From the NCBI RefSeq assembly GCF_000420445.1, contig NZ_ATUY01000009.1:1-64000 (forward strand): a stretch of DNA of 64,000 bases. Direction: 5' to 3'. The notes under the pieces were generated by a model. That model was not told the origin of the DNA. It ran no database searches and saw nothing but the letters and a program-made list of their open reading frames with translations. This document shows, in pieces, positions 18,474 to 26,563 of the stretch. Positions within the stretch are counted from its first letter, which is position 1, and the number at the start of each line of letters is the position of its first letter. A program made the position numbers and the translations under genes. This DNA comes from Actinotignum urinale DSM 15805. GTDB taxonomy: Bacteria > Actinomycetota > Actinomycetes > Actinomycetales > Actinomycetaceae.

Positions 18474-19194
18474 GGCGCTGAGCGGCGGCAACAACCGCGC
18501 CGGAATGTGTGCGTCCGGGCTGGCGTCCAATGCGTTCCAGTGGCCCAGAAATAGAAACCGCCGCAATAACGCGCCCTGAAGCGCCACGTACGGGTGCAGA
18601 GATAGAGGCGACGCCGGTTTCGCGTTCACCGACAGATTGCGCCCAACCGCGTCGTCGTACAGCGGAAAGATTTGTTGCGGTGAAAGACGCACCGTGAAGG
18701 CCACGATGAAGCTGGTCCGGTTCCTCCCACGCCAACAAGACTTGCGCGGCACTTCCGGCTTTCATAGAAAGAACGGCGCCAACAGGGATGGAATCACGCA
18801 AACCCATAGTGCGCTCTGCGCTAGCAACGCACACGCGGTGGTCTCCTTGGCGACGGAAAAGCTGGGCAGATTCCCCAGTATGATCACGAAGGGCAATGAG
18901 GACGGGATTTGCCGCCGCTAAAAGACGATCTTCTCCGGCAGCAGAAGAAAGCTCTGCAAGGCGCGGACCGAGAACGAAACGGCCCTGCATGTCTCTGCCG
19001 ACGTAACGATGATATTCGAGGGCTACAGCGAGGCGATGAGCAGTGGGCCTGGCAAGATGCGTATTTGTAACTAGTTGCGCTAATGTTTGGGGTCCACTTT
19101 CCAAGGCATCGAGGACAGCTGCGGCCTTATCGAGAACGCCGACCCCGCTACCCGGGTCGGTATCGCTTGTATTCGTCAACGGATTGGAACTCAT
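18436..19194 (-). CDS. IclR-family regulator of leucine synthesis (NdgR/LtbR-like)
   Basis: A 252-residue regulator with an N-terminal winged helix (about 22-80, including LAQLVTNTHLARPTAHRLAVAL) and a C-terminal IclR effector domain (about 90-245). In Streptomyces (NdgR) and Corynebacterium (LtbR), an IclR protein divergent from leuCD controls those genes; the same arrangement here is the main basis for the call. A 7-bp palindrome lies 15 bases upstream of the start. No ribosome binding site precedes ATG 19194, so the message may be leaderless. The gene converges on, and overlaps by 38 bases, the glycosyltransferase. Confidence 0.85.
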   Translation of the reverse strand: MSSNPLTNTSDTDPGSGVGVLDKAAAVLDALESGPQTLAQLVTNTHLARPTAHRLAVALEYHRYVGRDMQGRFVLGPRLAELSSAAGEDRLLAAANPVLIALRDHTGESAQLFRRQGDHRVCVASAERTMGLRDSIPVGAVLSMKAGSAAQVLLAWEEPDQLHRGLHGASFTATNLSAVRRRGWAQSVGERETGVASISAPVRGASGRVIAAVSISGPLERIGRQPGRTHSGAVVAAAQRLTDVLQNTVDVD

Positions 19195-19208
19195 GAAAAC
19201 GATTATTC

Positions 19209-19227
19209 CATCTCATCCATTGAGATG
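19209..19227. promoter_or_regulatory. Candidate IclR operator upstream of leuC
   Basis: CATCTCA and TGAGATG form a perfect inverted repeat with a five-base spacer between the divergent IclR gene and leuC. A TTATTCC/GGAATAA pair flanks it at 19203-19209 and 19242-19248. Placement fits autoregulation together with leuCD control. No experiment or consensus match supports it here. Confidence 0.45.
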
Positions 19228-19450
19228 CTAGTCTCTGTAGTCGGAATAACATGTGAGACGGCGACGCGGGAAAAAGACTCGCATATCACAATTATGTTGT
19301 GTGTATTTTTCTGGAATAATAACAGTTTTATTGGCATTCTTTTAACGAACCAGTAATTTTGTTCGAAAAAGTCACCACCGATAACACTAAATAAAAGCAT
19401 ATTGCCCGAATGACGAGGGTCAACGCCGAGAAAGAGAAGAGGAGGAAAAA

Positions 19451-20863
19451 ATGGGTAAAACACTGGCCGAAAAAGTGTGGGATGCACACGTCGTGAAAAA
19501 AGGAAAAGATGGTGCACCCGATCTCCTCTACATCGATCTCCACATGATTCACGAAGTCACCAGCCCGCAAGCCTTCGACGGCCTGCGAATGGCCGGCAGA
19601 AAATTGCGACACCCCGAAATGACAGTCGCAACAGAAGATCACAACGTCCCCACCTACAATATCGACCTGCCCATCGTCGAACCAACATCACGCAAACAGG
19701 TCAGCGCCCTACGCACAAACGTTGAAGAATTTGGGGTTCCCATCTATTCACTGGGCAACGCAGATCAGGGAATTGTTCATGCGGTCGGCCCGCAAATGGG
19801 GCTCACGCAACCGGGAATGACAATCGTCTGTGGAGATTCGCATACCTCCACGCATGGCGCCTTCGGATCCATCGGTATCGGCATCGGAACATCCGAAGTT
19901 GAACACGTGATGGCAACCCAAACACTTTCCCTCGCACCTTTCAAAACTATGGCAATCAACGTTCACGGCACACCCAAACCCGGAACAACGTCAAAAGACA
20001 TTATTCTCGCCATTATTGCAAAAATCGGTACCAACGGCGCCCAGGGGCACATTATCGAATACCGCGGAGAAGCGATTCGCACATTCTCCATGGAAGCCCG
20101 CATGACGATATGTAATATGTCCATCGAAGCAGGCGCGCGTGCCGGCATGATTGCGCCGGATGAAACAACATTTAACTACGTGAAAGGACGCCCCCACGCG
20201 CCACAGGGCAAGGATTGGCAGGACGCCGTCGACTATTGGAAAACCTTATATACCGACGACGATGCGGTGTTCGATACCGTCGTAGATCTTGACGCTAACG
20301 AACTCGAACCCATAGTGACCTGGGGAACCAACCCCGGCCAGGGCGTGCCGATTTCATCCATAGTTCCGTACCCGGAGGAGATTGCCGATCCGCTCAAACG
20401 GCAGGCCGCCGAGGAAGCGCTCGAATATATGGCGCTCGAACCGGGGACAAAAATTCGCGACATCCCCGTGGATACCGTTTTTATTGGTTCGTGCACGAAC
20501 GGACGTATCGAAGATTTGCGTTCTGTTGCCCAGGTGTGGAAAGGGCGGCATAAGGCGAAAAATTTGACGGTGATGATTGTGCCGGCATCCGCGCGTGTGC
20601 GCCTCCAGGCCGAGGCTGAAGGGTTGGACAAAATTTTTGAAGAATTTGGGGCGCAGTGGCGTAACGCGGGTTGCTCCATGTGCCTGGGGATGAACCCGGA
20701 TCAGCTCACGCCGGGGGAGAGGTGCGCGTCTACGTCGAACCGAAATTTCCGCGGTCGGCAAGGGCCGGGGGGGCGCACACATCTCGTTTCCCCCCTTGTT
20801 GCTGCGGCTACTGCGGTAACGGGGCACATTTCGCACCCCTCAGATTTGGCCTCCGTCGCATAG
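19451..20863 (+). CDS. leuC: 3-isopropylmalate dehydratase large subunit
   Basis: With LeuD it isomerises 2- to 3-isopropylmalate in leucine synthesis, using a 4Fe-4S cluster. The 470-residue protein is of usual length. Cluster cysteines are seen in FIGSCTNGR (about 346-354) and in [15 protein letters not shown] (about 404-418); [12 protein letters not shown] near 130-141 is a substrate-site motif. AGGAGG lies seven bases before the ATG. leuD follows after a 127-base spacer of G/T-rich repeat-like sequence, so translational coupling is unlikely, but they are probably one transcript. Confidence 0.95.
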   Translation: MGKTLAEKVWDAHVVKKGKDGAPDLLYIDLHMIHEVTSPQAFDGLRMAGRKLRHPEMTVATEDHNVPTYNIDLPIVEPTSRKQVSALRTNVEEFGVPIYSLGNADQGIVHAVGPQMGLTQPGMTIVCGDSHTSTHGAFGSIGIGIGTSEVEHVMATQTLSLAPFKTMAINVHGTPKPGTTSKDIILAIIAKIGTNGAQGHIIEYRGEAIRTFSMEARMTICNMSIEAGARAGMIAPDETTFNYVKGRPHAPQGKDWQDAVDYWKTLYTDDDAVFDTVVDLDANELEPIVTWGTNPGQGVPISSIVPYPEEIADPLKRQAAEEALEYMALEPGTKIRDIPVDTVFIGSCTNGRIEDLRSVAQVWKGRHKAKNLTVMIVPASARVRLQAEAEGLDKIFEEFGAQWRNAGCSMCLGMNPDQLTPGERCASTSNRNFRGRQGPGGRTHLVSPLVAAATAVTGHISHPSDLASVA

Positions 20864-20990
20864 TTGGTTGCGTGGTTACGTGCGTGGTTGATTGCGTATT
20901 TGGCTACATGCTTACTTGTATAGCCGGTTGCGTGGTTGGCCACATGGTTACGTGCATCGAACATACCGTGTAGAGAAAAGAAAGAAAATC

Positions 20991-21647
20991 GTGGAAAAGT
21001 TTAGAAAACACACCGGAATTGGGGTTCCGTTTCGTGAAAGCGCGGTGGACACCGACCAAATCCTGCCCGCCCGTTACCTCAAACGTATTACAAAAAGTGG
21101 CTATGAGGACGCCCTTTTTGAGGAACGACGACGGGACCCGGGCTTCGTCCTCAACCAAGATCCCTATAAGCACGGCTCCATCCTCGTAGCCGGACGCGAT
21201 TTCGGGACAGGATCGTCACGCGAACACGCGGTGTGGGCGTTGCGCGATTACGGGTTCAAAGCGGTATTGTCGCCCCGTTTCGCTGATATTTTCCAGGGAA
21301 ACATGGGAAAACAGGGACTTGTTGCGGGCGTTATAACAGATGCTGATGCCGAGCAAATCTGGAAAATTTTGGAAAGTGAGCCTGGGACGCAGGTTACCGT
21401 CGACCTTGAAAACAAACTGGTGACATGTGCCGAATTCGTATGTGGGTTTGATATCGACGATTACACGCGCTGGCGTTTAATGGAGGGACTCGATGATATT
21501 GCCCTAACGTTGCGCGATATTGACCTTATTGAAGAGTACGAAAAAAATCGGCCATCTTTTAAACCCACATCGCTTCCGCAAAGGCATTTGCCGAATGTTC
21601 CGGTGAGGTCGGCGCGGATTCCCGGAGGGGATGTGCCGATTGACTAG
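20991..21647 (+). CDS. leuD: 3-isopropylmalate dehydratase small subunit
   Basis: The swivelling small subunit that pairs with LeuC; 218 residues, slightly longer than E. coli LeuD (201). The family core is clear: [15 protein letters not shown] (about 16-30), the [17 protein letters not shown] substrate-binding loop (about 68-84) and [17 protein letters not shown] 20991 is chosen because VEKFRKHTG matches the family start and a purine-rich AAAGAAAG lies upstream; an earlier in-frame methionine adds a non-conserved 33 residues. The last ten codons and the stop lie in a 31-bp unit that is repeated immediately downstream. Confidence 0.93.
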   Translation: MEKFRKHTGIGVPFRESAVDTDQILPARYLKRITKSGYEDALFEERRRDPGFVLNQDPYKHGSILVAGRDFGTGSSREHAVWALRDYGFKAVLSPRFADIFQGNMGKQGLVAGVITDADAEQIWKILESEPGTQVTVDLENKLVTCAEFVCGFDIDDYTRWRLMEGLDDIALTLRDIDLIEEYEKNRPSFKPTSLPQRHLPNVPVRSARIPGGDVPID

Positions 21648-21677
21648 GATTCCCGGAGGGGATGTGCCGATTAACTA
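21616..21677. repeat. 31-bp tandem duplication of the leuD 3' end
   Basis: 21616-21646 is repeated at 21647-21677 with one difference. The first copy holds the last codons, and the stop TAG straddles the junction. The few differences make this the youngest of the 3'-end duplications in the window. Confidence 0.9.
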
Positions 21678-21797
21678 GGATGAATGCCACGAAATAATAC
21701 AGTAGTTCACGTAGTTTCAGACTATACTAGAAACAATTGTTTGAAACCGGTAAACGTGTTGAAACGTGTTTGAAGCCTACAGGGCAAAGAAGGGAAA

Positions 21798-23123
21798 ATG
21801 ATGGTTTCTCAGCTTTCCGTTCGCGGAGGAATTCCGTTGACGGGGGAGATCACCGTACGCGGTGCAAAAAATCTTGTATCTAAAGCAATGGTTGCCGCGC
21901 TCCTCACGAAAGAAACATCCGTGTTGCGTAACGTACCGCAAATTAGGGACGTTGATGTTGTCTCGGATTTGCTCCGTTTACATGGGGTTGAGGTGGAATA
22001 CAAGCCTGAAGATGGTACGGTGACGATTACGCCGGGGGATATTCATCTTCCGCGCAATCCACATGAAGTCAACACGCTTGCCGGATCCTCCCGTATTCCG
22101 ATTCTTTTCGCAGGCCCGCTTCTGCACAATTTAGGTGAGGCCTTCATCCCGGATCTTGGGGGTTGCCACATTGGTTCGCGCCCCGTGAATTTCCATTTGG
22201 CGGTGCTCGAAGATTTTGGGGCGAAACGCATCCAGGAAACAGCCGGTATGCACCTGGTTGCGCCTAAGGGCTTGAAGGCACGTCCGGTTCGCCTGCCTTA
22301 CCCTTCCGTTGGTGCCACAGAACAGACCCTGCTCACCGCCGTTATGGCAGACGGGATTACTGAACTATCCAACGCTGCCGTCGAACCCGAGATTATGGAT
22401 CTCGTGGCAATTTTGCAAAAAATGGGCGCCATTATTTCTGTGGATACCGACCGCGTTATCCGCGTCGAAGGTGTAGAAAAACTTCACGGTTACTCCCACA
22501 CGGCACTCCCGGACCGTATTGAAGCCGGTTCCTGGGCGGCCGCCGCGCTCGCCACAAAAGGCGATATTTTCGTGCGTGGTGCAGAACAACAGTCCATGAT
22601 GAGTTTCCTCAACCTCTTCCGCAAAATCGGTGGAAAATTTGAGGTTCGCGACGACGGCATTCGCTTCTGGCACCCTGGCGACACACTCCAATCCGTCTCC
22701 TTTGAAACAGATGTCCATCCCGGCATTATGACGGACTGGCAGCAACCCATCGTCGTCGCCCTAACACAGGCTGAAGGTATGAGCATTGTTCACGAAACAG
22801 TGTACGAAAACCGCTTCGGCTTCACAGATGCTTTGCGCGAGATGGGTGCGAATATTCAGACGTATCGTGAATGTTTGGGCGGGCACGAATGCCGATTTGG
22901 GCAACGCAATTTCTACCACAGTGCGGTTATTCAAGGGCCTACCCCCTTACACGCGGCGGATATTAATGTTCCTGATTTGCGTGGTGGGTTCTCGCATCTC
23001 ATTGCGACACTTGCAGCGCAGGGAACATCTACGGTTTCCGGTGTGGATATTATTGACCGAGGGTACGAATTTTTCTTGGAGAAGCTCAACGCGCTCGGAT
23101 CGGATGTCACCGTTATTTCGTAG
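21798..23123 (+). CDS. murA: UDP-N-acetylglucosamine 1-carboxyvinyltransferase
   Basis: First committed step of peptidoglycan precursor synthesis, moving enolpyruvate from PEP to UDP-GlcNAc. The product is 441 residues with the EPSP-synthase-like fold. It has K24-N25 in the substrate motif RGAKNLVSKA, and C123 in LGGCHIGSRPV, the cysteine attacked by fosfomycin in the family. AAGAAGGG precedes ATG 21798; a second ATG at 21801 is equally possible. The gene is placed between leuD and ddl, as in other Actinobacteria, but without the acyltransferase and gpsA usually found between murA and ddl. Its last codons are duplicated downstream. Confidence 0.93.
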   Translation: MMVSQLSVRGGIPLTGEITVRGAKNLVSKAMVAALLTKETSVLRNVPQIRDVDVVSDLLRLHGVEVEYKPEDGTVTITPGDIHLPRNPHEVNTLAGSSRIPILFAGPLLHNLGEAFIPDLGGCHIGSRPVNFHLAVLEDFGAKRIQETAGMHLVAPKGLKARPVRLPYPSVGATEQTLLTAVMADGITELSNAAVEPEIMDLVAILQKMGAIISVDTDRVIRVEGVEKLHGYSHTALPDRIEAGSWAAAALATKGDIFVRGAEQQSMMSFLNLFRKIGGKFEVRDDGIRFWHPGDTLQSVSFETDVHPGIMTDWQQPIVVALTQAEGMSIVHETVYENRFGFTDALREMGANIQTYRECLGGHECRFGQRNFYHSAVIQGPTPLHAADINVPDLRGGFSHLIATLAAQGTSTVSGVDIIDRGYEFFLEKLNALGSDVTVIS

Positions 23124-23184
23124 TTTCGGTACGTTGTTGCTCGGATCTGACGTCACCGTTATTTCGTAGTTTCGCTACGTTGTT
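23093..23184. repeat. 46-bp tandem duplication of the murA 3' end
   Basis: Unit 23093-23138 recurs at 23139-23184 with few changes, including the codons for GSDVTVIS and the stop. A fragment of a third copy may follow (GCTTGGA). Confidence 0.88.
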
Positions 23185-23477
23185 GCTTGGAATTGTTGGT
23201 GTAGTTGCTCATTATTAATAAGAGGCACCTTTATTTTCCGGCACCATCATGAAGTGGCAACTTCACCCGCGCTGTACGTCGATGTGAGAATTGCACCCCC
23301 GTTGCGCTCAAGTTGCACCCCCGTTGCGCTCAAGTTGCGCGTTACCTCTAAGGACACGCACCGTCGCAACTCGCGAATCCAGGTGCGCCGTGTAACAACA
23401 TACGGTGGGGCGCCTCCGATTTGCAACCTCACCGTAGTACTCTAGGTATGTATATTGTGAAAGCTGAAAGGCACATC
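23124..23477. other. Repeat-rich intergenic between murA and ddl
   Basis: No gene. Besides the murA 3' duplication, a 22-base unit beginning TTGCACCCCCGTTGCGCTCA stands twice in tandem at 23291-23312 and 23313-23334. This is where other Actinobacteria carry gpsA and an acyltransferase gene, so the region may be a deletion scar. Confidence 0.6.
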
Positions 23478-24560
23478 GTGAAAAAACGCGTCGCACTGAT
23501 TTACGGCGGAATCTCCGGAGAACACTCAATTTCTTGTTTGACGGCTGCATCCGTTATGCGCGCTATTGACAGTAACGCATACGAGGTTGTTCCGATTGCT
23601 ATTGCGCAGGACGGAACGTGGGTTTTAGGGAAAACAGATCCCGACGACGTCGAAAAACACGAGGTTACCGTTTCCGATAACAAGATTTCCTTGGAATGTG
23701 GGCCAAACCCCGGTTTCCATATTCTTCACGACGACGGAACAACGACGCCACTTGGGCATATTGATGTTGCATTCCCGCTCGTTCACGGCTCCTTCGGTGA
23801 GGATGGGACGCTTCAAGGCGCCCTGGAAATGATGGGTATTCCCTATGTCGGGTGCGGGGTTTTCGCTTCTGCAGCCGGTATGGATAAACATTTCATGAAA
23901 ATTGTGTTGGAGTCTGCGGGCTTGCCCGTCGCCCCCTATGTTGTGGCAGATACCCGCTCGTGGGCGCGCAGACGTGAGGAAGTGCTTGCCGAAGTTGAAG
24001 AAAAACTTACCTACCCTGTGTACGTGAAGCCCGCGCGTGCCGGTTCTTCGCTTGGGATTTCGCGGGTGGCAGGCTCGGAAGCACTTGTGGAAGCTGTTGA
24101 AGTGGCTCACAAGGTCGATCCGAAAGTGATTATTGAGCAGGGGATTAAAGGCCGAGAGCTCGAATGCGCGGTGCTTGGCGGGCATGGGCTCGATGCGCCA
24201 CGTACCTCGGTTCTAGGCGAAATCGTCCTAGAAGCCCAATGGTATGATTACGACACAAAATACAAGGACACCGATGGTTTCTACATGTCCATTCCCGCAG
24301 TTATCCCTGAAGAAGATAGCGATACGATGCGGAGAATGGCCGCGCAACTTTTTGAGGCTTTTGATTGTGAAGGCATGACGCGCGCCGATTTCTTTTACAC
24401 AGAAAACCGCGAGATTTACGTTAACGAACACAATACAGTTCCAGGATTTACAAGCGTCTCCATGTACCCGATTTTGTGGGATAAAACAGGAATTCCTTAC
24501 CGTGAACTCATAACCGAATTGATTTCCTTGGCATTGGAACGCGGAGTTGGTTTGCGTTAA
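23478..24560 (+). CDS. ddl: D-alanine-D-alanine ligase
   Basis: ATP-grasp enzyme that joins two D-alanines for the peptidoglycan stem peptide. The 360-residue product has LIYGGISGEHSIS (7-19), FPLVHGSFGEDGTLQG (about 104-119), the ATP-grasp lysine in PVYVKPARAGSSLGISRV, and metal ligands in EIYVNEHNTVPGFT, with asparagines in the usual place. GTG 23478 has GAAAGG six bases upstream; in-frame upstream starts would add residues absent from the family. A hairpin with a T tract follows the stop. The link with murA and thiL is standard for the phylum. Confidence 0.94.
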   Translation: MKKRVALIYGGISGEHSISCLTAASVMRAIDSNAYEVVPIAIAQDGTWVLGKTDPDDVEKHEVTVSDNKISLECGPNPGFHILHDDGTTTPLGHIDVAFPLVHGSFGEDGTLQGALEMMGIPYVGCGVFASAAGMDKHFMKIVLESAGLPVAPYVVADTRSWARRREEVLAEVEEKLTYPVYVKPARAGSSLGISRVAGSEALVEAVEVAHKVDPKVIIEQGIKGRELECAVLGGHGLDAPRTSVLGEIVLEAQWYDYDTKYKDTDGFYMSIPAVIPEEDSDTMRRMAAQLFEAFDCEGMTRADFFYTENREIYVNEHNTVPGFTSVSMYPILWDKTGIPYRELITELISLALERGVGLR

Positions 24561-24586
24561 AAATTATTGCATGTGCGCAAGGAGTT

Positions 24587-24616
24587 AACGTTTACTGGCG
24601 CCAGTTAACGTTTTTG
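24587..24616 (+). terminator. Terminator after ddl
   Basis: 24587-24612 is a near-perfect palindrome (AACGTT on both flanks, centre ACTGGCGCCAGT, one mismatched pair) followed by TTTTT. Confidence 0.7.
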
Positions 24617-24733
24617 CTTTGCGTACGGACACTCGCTGATGTGAGTTATTATGCGGTTTATTCAGCGGAACGTCCCGCGCCTGCGCGGTAACGCTTTTCC
24701 TTCAAAAAACGTAGGCTTCGATACACTTAACTT

Positions 24734-25813
24734 ATGGCACTGACACCTGTACTTATTCGGGACGTTTCCGAAGATGAAATCCTCTCGCGCATTGTTCCCC
24801 TCCTTCCCGTTTCCCCTCATGCGACGGTGAAAAGCGGGGATGATTGCGCGGTTCTTGAGGTAAATCAGGTGGCGGTCTCAACAGACATGCTTGTGGAGGG
24901 CGTGCATTTTCGTCGCGACTGGAGTACCGGGGCAGATGTTGGCTGGCGAGCTGCCATGCAAAACATTGCCGACGCTGTCGCGATGGGTGCGCGCCCTTCC
25001 ACGCTTGTTGTGTCCATGGAATTACCGGGAGATTTGCCATTGGCGTGGGTGGAGGATTGTGCCCGAGGCATGGCGCAGGCTACCCGTAGTTGCGGTTGCG
25101 GGATCGACGGCGGAGATCTGGTGGGAGGCAAAGCCGTCGTCCTTGGCGTAACTGTTCTCGGGGATATGGAAGGGCGCGCGCCACGTCTGCGTAGCGGGGC
25201 ACGGCCGGGAGAGGCGCTTATACACGCGGGTAATATTGGGCACGCCGCTACTGGCTACGAGTTGCTCAGGCGCGGGTTTACGCCTTCACGTTCTGTGCGT
25301 CAACCTCGTTCTCGATGCAATGTGGCACGCAATTATGTGAAAAGTGCGCACGATGTTTTTATGGAAAATTTCCTTCGCCCATGGCCGCCTGTTAGTGCCG
25401 TATTGAATGCTGTGAGGGCTGGATCATTGGGGGCTTTAATGGACGTATCTGATGGCCTTCTTCGTGATGCACGGAGAATGGCAAAGGCGTCGCATATGTG
25501 GTTGGATATAGATACGTTGAAATTAGAAGAAAACTTTCGCGCCGTTATGGTTGTAGCCCCTCAACTAGGCATGCATGATTGCCTTGATTGGGCATATCGT
25601 ACGGTGTTAGGCGGGGGAGAAGATCATGGGTTCCTCGCAACCCTACGCAGACATGAAGAAAAGGCGTGGGGTTTGCACACTCCGCTCTTGCCACAAGGTT
25701 TTAAACGTATCGGCACCGTTCGTGATAAATGGGAAGGCGGGCGCGTGACGCTCGACGGTAAAGATATTCCTGCTTATCTTGGAAATTCTGGCTGGGATCA
25801 TTTTTCGCGATAA
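24734..25813 (+). CDS. thiL: Thiamine-monophosphate kinase
   Basis: Phosphorylates thiamine monophosphate to the active pyrophosphate. The 359-residue product has the PurM-like fold: KSGDDCAVLE near 34-43 and AVSTDMLVEGVHF near 47-59 with metal aspartates, GIDGGDLVGG near 122-131, and MDVSDGLLRDARRMA near 236-250. It is slightly long for the family (about 320-340). A TACACT hexamer ends about seven bases before the ATG and there is no ribosome binding site, suggesting leaderless translation. A helicase relic follows its stop. Confidence 0.92.
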   Translation: MALTPVLIRDVSEDEILSRIVPLLPVSPHATVKSGDDCAVLEVNQVAVSTDMLVEGVHFRRDWSTGADVGWRAAMQNIADAVAMGARPSTLVVSMELPGDLPLAWVEDCARGMAQATRSCGCGIDGGDLVGGKAVVLGVTVLGDMEGRAPRLRSGARPGEALIHAGNIGHAATGYELLRRGFTPSRSVRQPRSRCNVARNYVKSAHDVFMENFLRPWPPVSAVLNAVRAGSLGALMDVSDGLLRDARRMAKASHMWLDIDTLKLEENFRAVMVVAPQLGMHDCLDWAYRTVLGGGEDHGFLATLRRHEEKAWGLHTPLLPQGFKRIGTVRDKWEGGRVTLDGKDIPAYLGNSGWDHFSR

Positions 25814-25843
25814 AGTGCGAGCGAAGGCCGAGTTATCGCCACT

Positions 25844-26085
25844 TAACAACACTTCGCACAAAGCAATTGTTGCTACGCCAACAGGTGTTGCTGCGTTAAA
25901 TGTGGACGGGTACACTATCCACCGGCTTTTTTCCTTCCCGCCGGGGGAATCTGGAAGGGGTTCGCTCCGGTAGATTTTATCCTGGACGTTTTCGCAAAAC
26001 AATTAAAGAACTGGACACCCTCATTATTGATGAAGCATCAGTGGTGCGCGCGGATTATGGCGGGTTTGTTGGCGGCGAGTTCGAT
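25844..26085 (+). pseudogene. Relic of a PIF1/RecD-like helicase
   Basis: Two pieces in different frames match consecutive motifs of PIF1-type AAA helicases. AIVATPTGVAALNVDGYTIH (about 25860-25921) is motif Ia with its conserved TIH. LDTLIIDEASVVRAD (about 26011-26055) is motif II (DEAD-type). A frameshift lies between, around 25950-25980, and the connecting segment is shortened. The Walker A motif and the whole C-terminal half are missing. It is an internal fragment of a lost gene, wedged between thiL and rpmB with no start of its own. Confidence 0.75.
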
Positions 26086-26102
26086 TGAGGCGTCAGTGGG
26101 CA

Positions 26103-26136
26103 TAAAAATGGCCGGCACCTTTCGGTAACCGGCCAT
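26103..26136 (-). terminator. Terminator of rpmB
   Basis: Arms ATGGCCGG and CCGGCCAT with inner ACC/GGT pairing; read on the - strand the stem runs into TTTTT. Sixteen bases past the rpmB stop. Confidence 0.8.
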
Positions 26137-26151
26137 CCATGCAAGCTTAAT

Positions 26152-26343
26152 TTAGGCTGCGCGCTGAACCTTACCTGCCTTCAGGCAAGAGGTGCACACA
26201 TTAAGGCGCTTCGGAGCACCTTTCACGAGAGCGCGAACGCGCTGGATATTCGGATTCCAACGACGATTGGTGCGCACATGGGAGTGTGAAACACTCTTCC
26301 CGAAGCCCGGGTGCTTGCCGCAGACGTCACAAACAGAGGCCAC
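26152..26343 (-). CDS. rpmB: 50S ribosomal protein L28
   Basis: A 63-residue L28 of normal length. It has both zinc-type cysteine pairs (CDVCGK at 5-10 and CTSCLK near 52-57) and the conserved [13 protein letters not shown]. Start GTG 26343 has AAGGAG upstream; a longer in-frame start adds non-conserved residues. The cysteine pairs suggest the zinc-binding (C+) form, which in Actinobacteria can be paired with a zinc-free paralogue made under zinc starvation; no such paralogue is in the window. Divergent from recG. Confidence 0.95.
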   Translation of the reverse strand: MASVCDVCGKHPGFGKSVSHSHVRTNRRWNPNIQRVRALVKGAPKRLNVCTSCLKAGKVQRAA

Positions 26344-26563
26344 GGTTATCTCCTTAAATCGACGATTCGGAGCCACAAAGGCTCAACGAAAAATTACAAC
26401 TCAACTAGTATAACGGTTTTGCTTGCGTCGTACCACCATGTGTGGCGTGGCATACCGCACTTTCCAAGGCACTCAAGATATTATGTTCGTAACGTGACGT
26501 TTCAACGTTTGTATATCAAGGCTATCAGCACGCCCTATTAAGGGCACTATATAGAGGGAAAAC

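Noticed and set aside
19294-19356. Short ORF before leuC as a leucine leader peptide
   Set aside because: It has only a few leucine codons, no ribosome binding site, and no terminator/antiterminator pair follows.
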